Shown here: piece by piece, positions 24,568-32,129 of the stretch
Layout: the number at the start of each line of letters is the position of its first letter
How positions within the stretch are numbered: position 1 is the first letter of the stretch
Assembly: GCA_002328865.1 (NCBI GenBank)
Contig: DCWO01000135.1
Span: 1-35,706, forward strand
DNA from: Dehalococcoidia bacterium UBA2160
GTDB taxonomy: Bacteria; Chloroflexota; Dehalococcoidia; Lucifugimonadales; UBA1123
Direction of reading: 5' to 3'
DNA length: 35,706 nucleotides
Translations under genes and position numbers: made by a program
Notes under the pieces: generated by a model
The model's input: only the letters and a program-made list of their open reading frames with translations
Databases searched by the model: none
Told to the model about the DNA's origin: nothing

Positions 24568-25905
24568 CTAACGCACCCGCTGCACCACACGGCGCGTCGC
24601 ATCGACTAGCGTGTCGACCTCGGCCTCGGTCGTCAGGGTGTTGAGTGAGCCGGCCGTTCCGGTTTGAAGCAGGATGCCCTCGTTCAGCAAGCCCGTGAAC
24701 AGCGCTCGACGCATCTGACCGTCGGCCCGTATCACATTTCGATAGTCCACGATCTCCTCGGACGTGAAGTGGATGCCGAACAGCGAACCGATTCCGGTCA
24801 CCTGCGCATGGACCTCGAGCTCGTCGAAGACGGCTCGCAGCTTTGCCCGGAGTTCGTCGCCGAGGGCGTTCAATCGCTCGAAGACATCGGGCGTGAGGTG
24901 GTTCATGGCCACTTCGCCGGCCACCATCGTCATGGGGTTGGCGTTGAACGTTCCGGCGTGTGCGAGCGTAGCCCCGCCTGCCGTCGGATCGAACAGATCC
25001 ATGAGCTCCTGCTTGCCGCCGAACGCGCCGACTGGCAACCCGCCGCCGATCGTCTTGCCCAGGGCAGTGAGGTCGGGGACCACGCCAAGGTCCTCCTGAG
25101 CGCCGCCTGACGAAACCCTGAAGCTCTGCACCTCGTCGAAGATCAGGACCATGCCGAGCTCCGTGGTCAGGTCTCGGATGCCTTGCAGGAACGCCTTCTG
25201 GGCCGGGAGGTAGCCGAACGAGGAGACGACTGGCTCCATGATCACGCACGCGATCTCGTTTCGGCCTTCCCTCAGCACACGTTCGCACCACTCAAGGTCG
25301 TTGTACGGCAGGACGACGACGTCATCGAGGATGCTCTGGGGCATGCCCGGATACTCAGGGATCGGAGTCGGACCGCTGGGGTCCAGCTTTTCGAGCGGCG
25401 GATGGACGCTGACGGACACGTACTCGTGCGACCCATGGTATCCGCCCTCGAACTTGGCAATCTTCGGCCGGCCGGTGAATGCGCGCGCCGCCCGCACGGC
25501 CAGCAGCGTTCCTTCGGTCCCCGAGTTGGTGAACCGTATCGAGTCCGCAGACGGTATCCGATCGGTCAGTATCTTGGCCAGCCGGACCTGTGCCTCGGTC
25601 GGTCCCGTGAACGCCGTCCCTCTGGCGGCCTGCTCCTGCAGCGCGCTCACGATTTCCGGATGGGCGTGACCGAGGATCAGGCTCGTCGCGTTGATCATGA
25701 AGTCGAGCATTCGGTTGCCGTCGGCGTCGATCATGTAGTGACCTTCGCCGCGCTCGATGAAGTGCGGATACGGCGCGAAGTAGGCCGTGCCACGTGAGCT
25801 GCCGCCGGGCAGGTACTGTTCGGCGCTGTCCTGAAGGCCTCGAGACGTGGGCGTCTTGGAGACGTAAAGGTCGATCTCACGTTGAAGTTTGTCCTGGGTC
25901 GTCAT
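24568..25905 (-). CDS. Class III (HemL-like) PLP-dependent aminotransferase, possibly acting on beta-amino acids
   Basis: A 445-residue fold-type I enzyme. PLP site: Ser128-Gly-Thr in TNSGTEGTLLAVRAAR, GGYHGSHE at 154-161, Asp257 in LIFDEVQSF, and the Schiff-base Lys284 in ALGKTIGGGLPVGAFGG. GHAHPEIVSALQEQ at 79-92 is typical of the group. The N-terminus YLPGGSSRGTAYFAPYP (31-47) has an arginine where beta-phenylalanine aminotransferases place a substrate-carboxylate Arg, rather than the usual glutamate-1-semialdehyde aminomutase sequence. This suggests a beta-amino-acid transaminase, but HemL-like annotation is equally defensible. GAGGAG lies 8 nt before the ATG, and an 18-bp palindrome sits just upstream. 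Confidence 0.9.
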   Translation of the reverse strand: MTTQDKLQREIDLYVSKTPTSRGLQDSAEQYLPGGSSRGTAYFAPYPHFIERGEGHYMIDADGNRMLDFMINATSLILGHAHPEIVSALQEQAARGTAFTGPTEAQVRLAKILTDRIPSADSIRFTNSGTEGTLLAVRAARAFTGRPKIAKFEGGYHGSHEYVSVSVHPPLEKLDPSGPTPIPEYPGMPQSILDDVVVLPYNDLEWCERVLREGRNEIACVIMEPVVSSFGYLPAQKAFLQGIRDLTTELGMVLIFDEVQSFRVSSGGAQEDLGVVPDLTALGKTIGGGLPVGAFGGKQELMDLFDPTAGGATLAHAGTFNANPMTMVAGEVAMNHLTPDVFERLNALGDELRAKLRAVFDELEVHAQVTGIGSLFGIHFTSEEIVDYRNVIRADGQMRRALFTGLLNEGILLQTGTAGSLNTLTTEAEVDTLVDATRRVVQRVR

Positions 25906-25923
25906 CGAAGCTCTCCTCGGTTA

Positions 25924-25941
25924 AGCAGGACCAGTCCTGCT
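25924..25941. promoter_or_regulatory. 18-bp palindrome (8+2+8) upstream of the aminotransferase gene
   Basis: AGCAGGAC (25924-25931), CA, GTCCTGCT (25934-25941) is a perfect two-arm palindrome in the 86-nt gap between the SDR stop and the aminotransferase start. It sits about 20 nt before the aminotransferase ATG and just downstream of a weak promoter-like TTGTAC...TAACAA on the minus strand. Shape and position fit a dimeric repressor operator. A terminator of the SDR gene is less likely, since no T-run follows. Confidence 0.5.
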
Positions 25942-25991
25942 GCGGTTTGTTATGCGTGCCGTAGTTGGTACAATTCCGGTCGATCCATCGC

Positions 25992-26741
25992 TCAAATGGC
26001 GGTTGCGCCGCCGTCGATGACCAGTTCGCCTCCGGTCATGAACGACGCCTCATCCGATGCCACGAACAGGACGCCGTACGCGACCTCTTCCGCCCGGCCG
26101 AATCGACCCGCCGGTATCTCCATGACACGTTCAGCCCGTTCGTCCGGGGATGGGAACGCCAGGTTGACCATGTCGGTGTCGATGGGTCCCGGATGGATGG
26201 AGTTCGCGCGAATGCCGTCCGCGGCGTACTGCACCGCCGCGGCCTTGGTCAGCAGCCGGACCGCGCCTTTCGATGCGTTGTACGCCGATGTGCCGCGGCT
26301 GCCGACAATCCCGGCGCCGGACGAAATGTTGACGATGGAGCCTCCGCCCGCCTGCCTCATCGGTTCGATTACCGCTTTGACGCCGAGGAACGATCCTTTC
26401 GCGTTGACGTCCATGATGCGGTCCCAAGAATCGGACGTGGTCTCCTCGACGGTCGCCCGTTCGTAGACGCCGGCGTTGTTGACGAGGATGTCCAGCTTCC
26501 CGTATCGGCTGACCGCCGTATCGACGGCACGGTCCCAATCTTCTTCGCTGGTCACGTCCAGTCGAACGAACAAGGCATCGCCGCCGGCCTCGTTGATCTC
26601 CGCCTCCAGCTTCTGTCCTTCGACTTCCAGGATGTCGCCGATGACCACGCGGGCGCCTTCCTCGGCAAACAGCGCCGCCTCAACGGCACCCATTCCCCTG
26701 GCGCCGCCGCTGATCAAAGCGACCTTTCCTTCAAGCCGCAT
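25992..26741 (-). CDS. SDR family NAD(P)-dependent oxidoreductase
   Basis: A 249-residue classical short-chain dehydrogenase. The cofactor motif GGARGMG is at 12-18, the acidic GDI at 35-37 favours NAD over NADP, NNAG is at 88-91, and the catalytic residues are Ser140/141 (NISSGAG), Tyr154 and Lys158 (YNASK). HPGPIDTDM at 183-191 forms the usual substrate loop and the protein ends VIDGGATAI. AGGAGGT lies 6 nt before the ATG. It has its own promoter-like element (26774-26820), and a terminator-like structure separates it from larE. Similar in type to 3-alpha-hydroxysteroid or cyclohexanol dehydrogenases; the substrate is unknown. Confidence 0.93.
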   Translation of the reverse strand: MRLEGKVALISGGARGMGAVEAALFAEEGARVVIGDILEVEGQKLEAEINEAGGDALFVRLDVTSEEDWDRAVDTAVSRYGKLDILVNNAGVYERATVEETTSDSWDRIMDVNAKGSFLGVKAVIEPMRQAGGGSIVNISSGAGIVGSRGTSAYNASKGAVRLLTKAAAVQYAADGIRANSIHPGPIDTDMVNLAFPSPDERAERVMEIPAGRFGRAEEVAYGVLFVASDEASFMTGGELVIDGGATAI

Positions 26742-26773
26742 GAGCGACCTCCTACCGGCTGGGTACGGTGGGA

Positions 26774-26820
26774 ATTATACTTCACGATGGCTTGACGTGC
26801 GTATACGCCAGACTCGTCAA
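26774..26820 (-). promoter_or_regulatory. TATAAT box with nested palindromes upstream of the SDR gene
   Basis: On the minus strand TATAAT (26779-26774) lies 32 nt before the SDR start. In the expected -35 zone there is no consensus hexamer but a nested palindrome: TTGACG (26792-26797) and CGTCAA (26815-26820) enclose the perfect 10-bp palindrome GCGTATACGC (26799-26808). A regulator bound over the -35 region, activating or repressing, would fit. Confidence 0.4.
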
Positions 26821-26866
26821 TTTGCATCGGCCGTCATTGAGGATGGACCAGAGGGACAGGAAGGAC

Positions 26867-26897
26867 GAAAAGGCGCCGACGCGCCTGCAAGAGGCGC
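26867..26897 (-). terminator. Intrinsic terminator after larE, with a competing upstream hairpin
   Basis: On the minus strand AGGCGC-GTCG-GCGCCT is followed by TTT (26886 down to 26868), a compact terminator 48 nt past the larE stop. The 5' arm can also pair with the preceding GCGCCT (26897-26892) across CTTGC, so two mutually exclusive stems exist, as in attenuators. The T-tract is short. Confidence 0.5.
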
Positions 26898-26933
26898 AGT
26901 GCGCTTTGCTCAATTTCCGCGAAGCGTGAAGCG

Positions 26934-27794
26934 CTAAGCCTTCTTGCGCAGCTTTGCGAGCACCTCGTTGAGGCTGCCGCTCCGAAAGCCCTCGAGGTCG
27001 AGCGTCACGTACGAGTATCCGATCGATCGGAAGTAGGCCCCGATCCGGTCGCGGTTGTCCGGTTCGGTCAGCGTGGCGAAGTCCTCGGGTTCGACCTCGA
27101 TTCGGGCGACCGTGTCGTGATGCCGGACCCGAAGCTGAGCGATGCCCAGCCCGTGGAGGAACTCCTCGGCTTTGGCAATGCGCTCCAGGGCCTCGACCGA
27201 AACCGGCGTTCCGTACGGGATGCGAGATGACAGGCATGCCTGCGCGGGCTTGTCCCAGGTGGGCAAGCCCATGTCTCTGGACAGGGAGCGTATCTCGGCC
27301 TTGGTCAGATCGGCTTCGACAAGCGGGCTTCGGACGCCGAACTGTTTTGCCGCGTTGAGGCCGGGCCGGTAGTCCCCCAGGTCGTCGATGTTGGCGCCGT
27401 TGGCGACATGCTTAATGCCTTCTTCGGCGGAAAATGCGGCCAGATGCGTATAGAGTTCGTCTTTGCAGAAGAAGCATCGGTCCGGATTGTTTGCCGCGTA
27501 GTCTTCGCGCTCGACCTCCTGCGTATCGATGACCCTGTGATTCAAGCCAATGCGCCGGGCCAGTTCCTCGGCCTCGCGAAGTTCAGTCGGCGCCAGGCTC
27601 GGGGAGCGCGCGGTCACCGACAGCGAGTCGCGCCCGAGCACGTTGTTGGCGGTCGCTGCCAGGAAAGCGCTGTCGACGCCGCCGGAGTACGCTACGATGA
27701 CCGATCCCATTTCCCGGAGGATCGCTTCGAGCGCGGCCATCTTCTTTGCCGTCACGCTCTTGTCGATGATTTCAAGTTCGGCGAGTACCGCCAT
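26934..27794 (-). CDS. larE: ATP-dependent sacrificial sulfur transferase LarE
   Basis: A 286-residue PP-loop ATPase. SGGVDS at 37-42 binds ATP. NPDRCFFCKDELY near 103-115 and ANGANIDDLGDYRPG at 131-145 are LarE signatures. DKPAQACLSSRIPYG contains Cys187, equivalent to the cysteine that donates its sulfur in Lactobacillus LarE. The enzyme sulfurates the pyridinium dicarboxylate precursor of the nickel-pincer cofactor used by lactate racemase and relatives. I chose the ATG at 27794 because GGAG lies 8 nt upstream; a second ATG at 27800 is too close to it, and a longer frame to 27857 adds non-conserved residues. No larA, larB or larC is in this window. Confidence 0.92.
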   Translation of the reverse strand: MAVLAELEIIDKSVTAKKMAALEAILREMGSVIVAYSGGVDSAFLAATANNVLGRDSLSVTARSPSLAPTELREAEELARRIGLNHRVIDTQEVEREDYAANNPDRCFFCKDELYTHLAAFSAEEGIKHVANGANIDDLGDYRPGLNAAKQFGVRSPLVEADLTKAEIRSLSRDMGLPTWDKPAQACLSSRIPYGTPVSVEALERIAKAEEFLHGLGIAQLRVRHHDTVARIEVEPEDFATLTEPDNRDRIGAYFRSIGYSYVTLDLEGFRSGSLNEVLAKLRKKA

Positions 27795-27940
27795 CTTCAT
27801 CGCTCCACGGTTGTTGACTAGATGCCGCGACCTTGCTTTGCCGGTCTGGATTGGCACCCGGTTGACGTCACGGTCGGATCGGGCGATCGCCGGAACTCAG
27901 GGAACCCGAAACCGGTGAACGGCATCGCGGCCATACGGAT

Positions 27941-28618
27941 TCAGCTAGCGTTTACCAGCTCTGGGCAGAGTTCTCGCAACGGAGGCAGCCGGCGCGCTGT
28001 GTTCAGAGCGAAAACGCGACTGCTGCCAATTCGCTCGAATCCCAGGCGACGGTAGTAATTTTCAAGTCTGCCTTGATTTCTGTTGGGGTTTTGATCCAGC
28101 AGGCGTTCCTCTATCTCTCGATCCGAATTCTTCGTCTGAGTAGAAGGCGCCGGAAATGGAAGCATCGCCACCAAACCCGCCTTCGGGGCAAACCGCAGGA
28201 TCGTTCTCCTGGCGACGGCCAAACCAAGGCCCCTGCCTCGATGTGCCGGCAATATGCCGATTCCGGCCAGGAACAGAACGTTGCAACTGAAGACGTCGCC
28301 TTCAAACTGATCGTCGATCATATCTTGATTCAGCTCGTTCCCGTCGAACAGAGCGGCGTAGCACTCCTCCGCGTCGGGCGAAACGGCCTTGAACATGTCA
28401 GAGGCCGAAGCTCTTCTGTCCCAGGTCTCGCACGCATGAAATTGAAAGGCCGATATGCAACCCACACTGGTCTCGTGCAATCCAAGGTCGGCTTTCGCCC
28501 GATCGCCGAGGTAGACGATCTCACCATGAATCCGCAACGGATACTCTTCCGGACCCGGCTCCGCGAGCAGATCAGAAGATTCGAAATCGATGCGATAGTC
28601 GCTGAGAGCAGGCTGCAC
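27941..28618 (-). CDS. GNAT-like N-acetyltransferase
   Basis: A 225-residue protein. The C-terminal half carries a GNAT fold: VLFLAGIGILPAHRGRGLG (114-132), with the acetyl-CoA pyrophosphate loop HRGRGLG, a following helix AVARRTILRFA, and the late YYRRLGFERIG (188-198). The N-terminal 100 residues (about 20-110) form acidic strands with no strong family match and probably complete the fold. The start is GTG with AGGA about 9 nt upstream. An in-frame gap of 45 nt separates it from the epimerase gene upstream. The acceptor substrate is unknown. Confidence 0.75.
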   Translation of the reverse strand: MQPALSDYRIDFESSDLLAEPGPEEYPLRIHGEIVYLGDRAKADLGLHETSVGCISAFQFHACETWDRRASASDMFKAVSPDAEECYAALFDGNELNQDMIDDQFEGDVFSCNVLFLAGIGILPAHRGRGLGLAVARRTILRFAPKAGLVAMLPFPAPSTQTKNSDREIEERLLDQNPNRNQGRLENYYRRLGFERIGSSRVFALNTARRLPPLRELCPELVNAS

Positions 28619-28663
28619 GTCACGAATTCCTAATCAAATTGCAATAAACCCCTAACCCAGGAT

Positions 28664-29542
28664 TCATTCGGCCATCATGGCTTCTACGATTGCCCTCATT
28701 TCGTCGGAGTAGTGCTGGTACGACCGGTTCTGATATCCGAGGATTCGTTGCGACTCCTCGGTGTCGTACCAGTCCATCCATCCGGGTGTGTCCCGGTACA
28801 CCGCTTCGTCGGCGGGCGCTCCCATGAAGTCGTAGAAGTCTCGAACGTAGTCGCATCCGTGTAGCTGCCACGTCGGACCACCTCCGATATTGAACACCTT
28901 GCCTCCGGCCTCCGCGGTCCGAGCCGCGGCAACAAGAGCGTCCACGACGTCGCCTCGGTGGACCATCTCCACCCGCTGGTCCACCATGAACGGCCAGGGG
29001 TCTGGAGGCTCCAGGAACGCCGGAACCGCGATCCCCGCGATCCTCAGCACGACCGTGTTTTTCAACGACGATTCCTGCAGGAGTCGCTCACCGGCGATCT
29101 TACTGTCTGCATAGATGTCGATTGCGCTCTGTGCGTGGTCGACCGTAACCGGAGGGTTTTCGGCTGCCGTGTCGCCGTATGTGCTTATCGATGACGTGAA
29201 CACCAGCATGGCTTCGGGGTTTGTTTCGGTCAGCGCCTTGACGATCTTCTCCGTGCCGCCGACGTTGACTCGAAACGTCAGGTCACGATCTCGCTCAGAG
29301 TTGGGCGGAAGCAAAGCCGCCAGATGCACGGCCGAGCCGACACCGTCGACGGCAGCGGCCACGTCGTCATCGCTGGTGATGTCGCCCTTCTGAACCTCGA
29401 CGTCGTCGCGCCCTTCCAGTCCGGAGAAGTCCATCTGCGGCAGGTCGAAGACCCTGACCTGTTGACCCGCTTCCACGAACCGCTCGACGAGCATGCGGCC
29501 AACACTGCCCGCCCCGCCGGTGACCAGTATGGCGTCGCTCAC
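28664..29542 (-). CDS. NAD-dependent epimerase/dehydratase family protein
   Basis: A 292-residue extended SDR. The cofactor motif VTGGAGSVG is at 7-15, a DITSDDDV-type second acidic site is at about 54-61, the VHLAA motif is at 72-76, the TSSISTYG motif at 116-123 and the catalytic pair YADSK at 144-148. The GTG start at 29542 overlaps the stop of the small gene upstream (GTGA), so the two are translationally coupled. A longer frame to 29818 would add 92 residues of Arg-rich sequence that is clearly the out-of-frame shadow of that gene. Typical substrates are nucleotide sugars or related sugars; a sugar-lactone or 3-beta-HSD-like role cannot be excluded. Confidence 0.9.
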   Translation of the reverse strand: MSDAILVTGGAGSVGRMLVERFVEAGQQVRVFDLPQMDFSGLEGRDDVEVQKGDITSDDDVAAAVDGVGSAVHLAALLPPNSERDRDLTFRVNVGGTEKIVKALTETNPEAMLVFTSSISTYGDTAAENPPVTVDHAQSAIDIYADSKIAGERLLQESSLKNTVVLRIAGIAVPAFLEPPDPWPFMVDQRVEMVHRGDVVDALVAAARTAEAGGKVFNIGGGPTWQLHGCDYVRDFYDFMGAPADEAVYRDTPGWMDWYDTEESQRILGYQNRSYQHYSDEMRAIVEAMMAE

Positions 29543-29862
29543 GTGAGCGTCGTCCCCTTCATCCCGGCCTTGTCGATCACGTTCTGAGCGGTCTTGATCA
29601 TCTGCTCCAACGCCGGAGCGAAACCGGACCAGTCGCCTTGATTCTTCAATTCTAGGAGCGCGGTCGCGTCTTTGACTGCGGTCCGAGCAGCCGGAATTGA
29701 CGGCATTGTCTTGAAGAAGAACGTTCCGCTGACCTCGCCGAAGTTTTCGACGATCTCGGCTACCGACGTCTCCCAGTCTTTGTTCTGATCGCCCAGTCCT
29801 TCGGCGACTTCTTTGCACGCGGCGATGCTCTGATCGAGAAGCTCTTGGCCAGATGGTGGCAT
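29539..29862 (-). CDS. Small helical protein of unknown function, coupled to the epimerase
   Basis: A 107-residue protein, not recognised. It is rich in Ala, Glu, Lys and looks all-helical: QELLDQSIAACKEVAEGL (6-23), SVAEIVENFGEV (33-44), then IPAARTAVKDATALLELK (56-73) and APALEQMIKTAQNVIDKAG (81-99). There is no signal peptide. An AGAGG sequence lies 11 nt before the ATG. Its stop codon overlaps the epimerase start by 4 nt, so they are made together; it may be a partner or regulator of that enzyme. Confidence 0.75.
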   Translation of the reverse strand: MPPSGQELLDQSIAACKEVAEGLGDQNKDWETSVAEIVENFGEVSGTFFFKTMPSIPAARTAVKDATALLELKNQGDWSGFAPALEQMIKTAQNVIDKAGMKGTTLT

Positions 29863-29870
29863 TGTTTCTA

Positions 29871-29972
29871 TTACCTCTTGTTGATGTTTCCGCCCTTCCG
29901 TTTCACGTCTTCAGAAGGGGCGGGTTGTTGCTCGACGGCGGTGTTGACGCTTTCCTTGCTCTTTCTCGGCAT
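29871..29972 (-). CDS. Possible 33-residue basic peptide upstream of the coupled pair
   Basis: A short frame, ATG at 29972 to TAA at 29871-29873, encodes MPRKSKESVNTAVEQQPAP followed by SEDVKRKGGNINKR. Third codon positions are about 75% G/C, as in genes nearby, and it ends 8 nt before the start of the next gene. There is no good ribosome binding site, so it could be a chance frame, a leader peptide or a genuine small protein. The rest of the 227-nt gap 29863-30089 contains nothing else I can recognise. Confidence 0.3.
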   Translation of the reverse strand: MPRKSKESVNTAVEQQPAPSEDVKRKGGNINKR

Positions 29973-30089
29973 CGACAGAAGCGGGAAAACCGATCGATCC
30001 AGACGATCGACCGATCTACCCGAGTTCTTCGACAGCGTCGGAAATCTCGCTGAATATGAGCCGGTCGCTCGCCCTCAGTCGTTCCGTCC

Positions 30090-30551
30090 TTAGGAAGCTG
30101 CTTCGTTCCCCAGGCGGCTCTCCAACTCTTCGATGCGCTTCGCCGTTGCCCTCTCCTGCTGAAAACGCTCTGTGATGTCTCGCACGATGGCCGCTATGCC
30201 CTGTACGTCGCCGTCCTCGCCTTTCAAGAGCGTAATTGTAAACTCCAGAGAAATGCGGGTCCCGTCACTCTTGGCAGCCGGCACGGCAAGCATGTCGTCG
30301 GTGTACTTCGTGACGCCCGTGGCCATCACCTTGCGGTAGCCCTCCCAATGCCGCTCCTGGAAACGCTCGGGGATAATCAGGTCCAGGGTTTGCCCCAGGG
30401 CTTCAGTGGCTTGGTAACCAAATATGGTCTCAGCGCCGGAGTTCCACACTCGGATCACCCCTTCCGCGTCGGCGAATATGACGGCGTCCCGGGCATTGTC
30501 CACGATCTGCCTGTAGATTTGCTCCGATGATCCTGGGCCAACATTTTCCAT
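30090..30551 (-). CDS. Stand-alone PAS domain protein
   Basis: A 153-residue protein with one PAS domain. IVDNARDAVIFADAEGVIRV (16-35), WNSGAETIFGYQATEALGQ (36-54), then IPERFQERHWEGYRKVM (60-76) and SLEFTITLLKGEDGDVQGIA with AIVRDITERFQQER (101-134) make a complete PAS/PAC unit. The tail EERATAKRIEELESRL region (about 133-148) is a short coiled coil. No output domain such as kinase, GGDEF or HTH is attached, so it may act by binding another protein. The usual LOV cysteine motif and a heme-binding histidine are not evident. The start ATG has a weak GGGAG 13 nt upstream. Confidence 0.88.
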   Translation of the reverse strand: MENVGPGSSEQIYRQIVDNARDAVIFADAEGVIRVWNSGAETIFGYQATEALGQTLDLIIPERFQERHWEGYRKVMATGVTKYTDDMLAVPAAKSDGTRISLEFTITLLKGEDGDVQGIAAIVRDITERFQQERATAKRIEELESRLGNEAAS

Positions 30552-30646
30552 CGTTGCGGCAGTTCTCCCTGCGATGTTTCGGCCATTCTTGGGCGGCGTT
30601 CATCCTGTAAACCTGAATTCTGCTTTCGTTTGAGCTTTGAAGCAGC

Positions 30647-32068
30647 CTAGTCGTCGTCGCCCGGGGCCAGAACCTCGGACTCATCCACGACATGATGCCC
30701 GTTTGTGGCGTCCTCGTAGTGCACCTTCATGGCCTCGATGTCGACCTCGACGTTGCGGTCGAAGCCGTGGCCGTCGTGGCGATCGTACGGGAACGGCTCG
30801 AACTGGATGAACTTCTCCCTGAACCGCTCGCGGCTGGGCCTGCGGTCGTACGGGAACCTGTATTTGTCCGGCGCGGCCCGTTCAACCTCGATGAGCTGGT
30901 AGTCCCGGCTCCCAAGCCCGTTCTCGTGGCCTGTGTTGATCGTCGCGACCTCGCTCTGTCCGTGGAACGTCGCGGCCGCGGCTTCGAACTTGCGGTCGCC
31001 CGAATGGTGGGCTTCCATGACCTCGGTGGCCGAGCCTGGCATGCCGACAGATCGCCTCGCGGCGTCCACGCACGCCATGTCGATCGCCACCGGGTCCTTG
31101 CTGGCGAAAACGCCCAGGTGCGGAACGATGGGGATGTCGGCGTGGTTGGCGCAGTCGCAACGCGGCGAGATGTCGAGGGCCATGTTGATGTAGCCGACCT
31201 TGTCTCGACCCACTGCCTTCTCGACGGCCAGCGCTGCGTCGGCGATGGCCACGTCCACGGCGTCGAAGTTGATCTCCGGTATGTCGACGATGCCGCGGGG
31301 TCCCACGACTCCGAAGCAGCCCAGACAGTTGGCGCACTTGTCGCGGCTCCAATGCAACTCGTCGTTTTCGTCGATGTTCCAGAGGCCGAACGGGCAGCAG
31401 TTCTCTATGATCTCCCAGTCAGGCGTGTTGGCCTTGCCTTTGAACGCCTCGGGATGGAACGTGCCAGCCGCGCCAAAACCGTACGTGGGATGGCCGCCCA
31501 TGTGGACGTTGAACTTGCCGCGCTTCGACTGGCCTCCGATGCCCAGGTTCTTCAGCGCGCCGCCGATGACGCCCATGCCATGGCCCTTGAAGTGGGTGAG
31601 GGTGATCAGTGTGTCCGCCGCGGCGATGGCCTGCGCCACGTATGCCTCTTTCAGCAGATATCCCTCGGGTATGTCGATGCGAATGTCGCTTGTGCCGATG
31701 AAGCCGTCTGCGCAGATGAACGGGCAGCCCAACGTGGCCGACGAGAATCCGTTTCTCTCCGCGGTGAGTACGATGTCCAACTCGGTCGAGCGGGAGCCCC
31801 AAGGCGAGTACGTCGAGGTCGTCGTGTCGCACACAAACGGCCTGCCGCCCAATTCCTTGATTCGGTCCGCCAGAGCCCGTGCGTAGACCGGCCGCAGGTA
31901 TGCCGAGTTGTTCCACTCGCCGCAGTGGATTTTGATGGCCACCATATCGTTAGGTTTGACAAGTTCGTCGAGATTTGCCGCGTCGAAGACCGTGAGCATC
32001 TTCGCGACCAGGCTGGTTTCGGTCGAATCGGAATGCGCGTCCATCCAATATACGTTGGACTTCCCCAT
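30647..32068 (-). CDS. DUF362 domain-containing protein with cysteine clusters
   Basis: A 473-residue protein. The core DUF362 signature is THFKGHGMGVIGGALKNLGI (158-177). N-terminal VAIKIHCGEW (43-52) and TTTSTYSPWGSR (82-93) are also typical. Cysteines are clustered: CCPFG at 224-228, CANCLGC at 245-251 (C-x2-C-x2-C) and RCDC at 303-306, a ferredoxin-like but incomplete arrangement. Residues 385-473 form a charged C-terminal extension. DUF362 proteins are probable iron-sulfur proteins of unknown activity. The start ATG has GAGGAG at a 6-nt distance. A consensus TTGACA promoter and a 13-bp palindrome lie upstream. Confidence 0.9.
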   Translation of the reverse strand: MGKSNVYWMDAHSDSTETSLVAKMLTVFDAANLDELVKPNDMVAIKIHCGEWNNSAYLRPVYARALADRIKELGGRPFVCDTTTSTYSPWGSRSTELDIVLTAERNGFSSATLGCPFICADGFIGTSDIRIDIPEGYLLKEAYVAQAIAAADTLITLTHFKGHGMGVIGGALKNLGIGGQSKRGKFNVHMGGHPTYGFGAAGTFHPEAFKGKANTPDWEIIENCCPFGLWNIDENDELHWSRDKCANCLGCFGVVGPRGIVDIPEINFDAVDVAIADAALAVEKAVGRDKVGYINMALDISPRCDCANHADIPIVPHLGVFASKDPVAIDMACVDAARRSVGMPGSATEVMEAHHSGDRKFEAAAATFHGQSEVATINTGHENGLGSRDYQLIEVERAAPDKYRFPYDRRPSRERFREKFIQFEPFPYDRHDGHGFDRNVEVDIEAMKVHYEDATNGHHVVDESEVLAPGDDD

Positions 32069-32081
32069 AAGTATCTCCTCT

Positions 32082-32094
32082 CGGTCTCAGACCG
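32082..32094. promoter_or_regulatory. 13-bp palindrome in the DUF362 leader
   Basis: CGGTCTCAGACCG is a perfect palindrome around a single central base, lying about 13 nt upstream of the DUF362 start, directly next to its GAGGAG ribosome binding site. It could be a repressor operator downstream of the promoter at 32130-32158 or an RNA hairpin that masks the ribosome binding site. No second copy was seen in the window. Confidence 0.4.
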
Positions 32095-32129
32095 CGTTTC
32101 ATTTAAGGTTCGTGCGCAATATAAGGGTG

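Noticed and set aside
29543..29818. 92-residue N-terminal extension of the epimerase
   Set aside because: Arg-rich sequence that is the out-of-frame shadow of the small coupled gene; the GTG at 29542 precedes the Rossmann motif at the normal distance.
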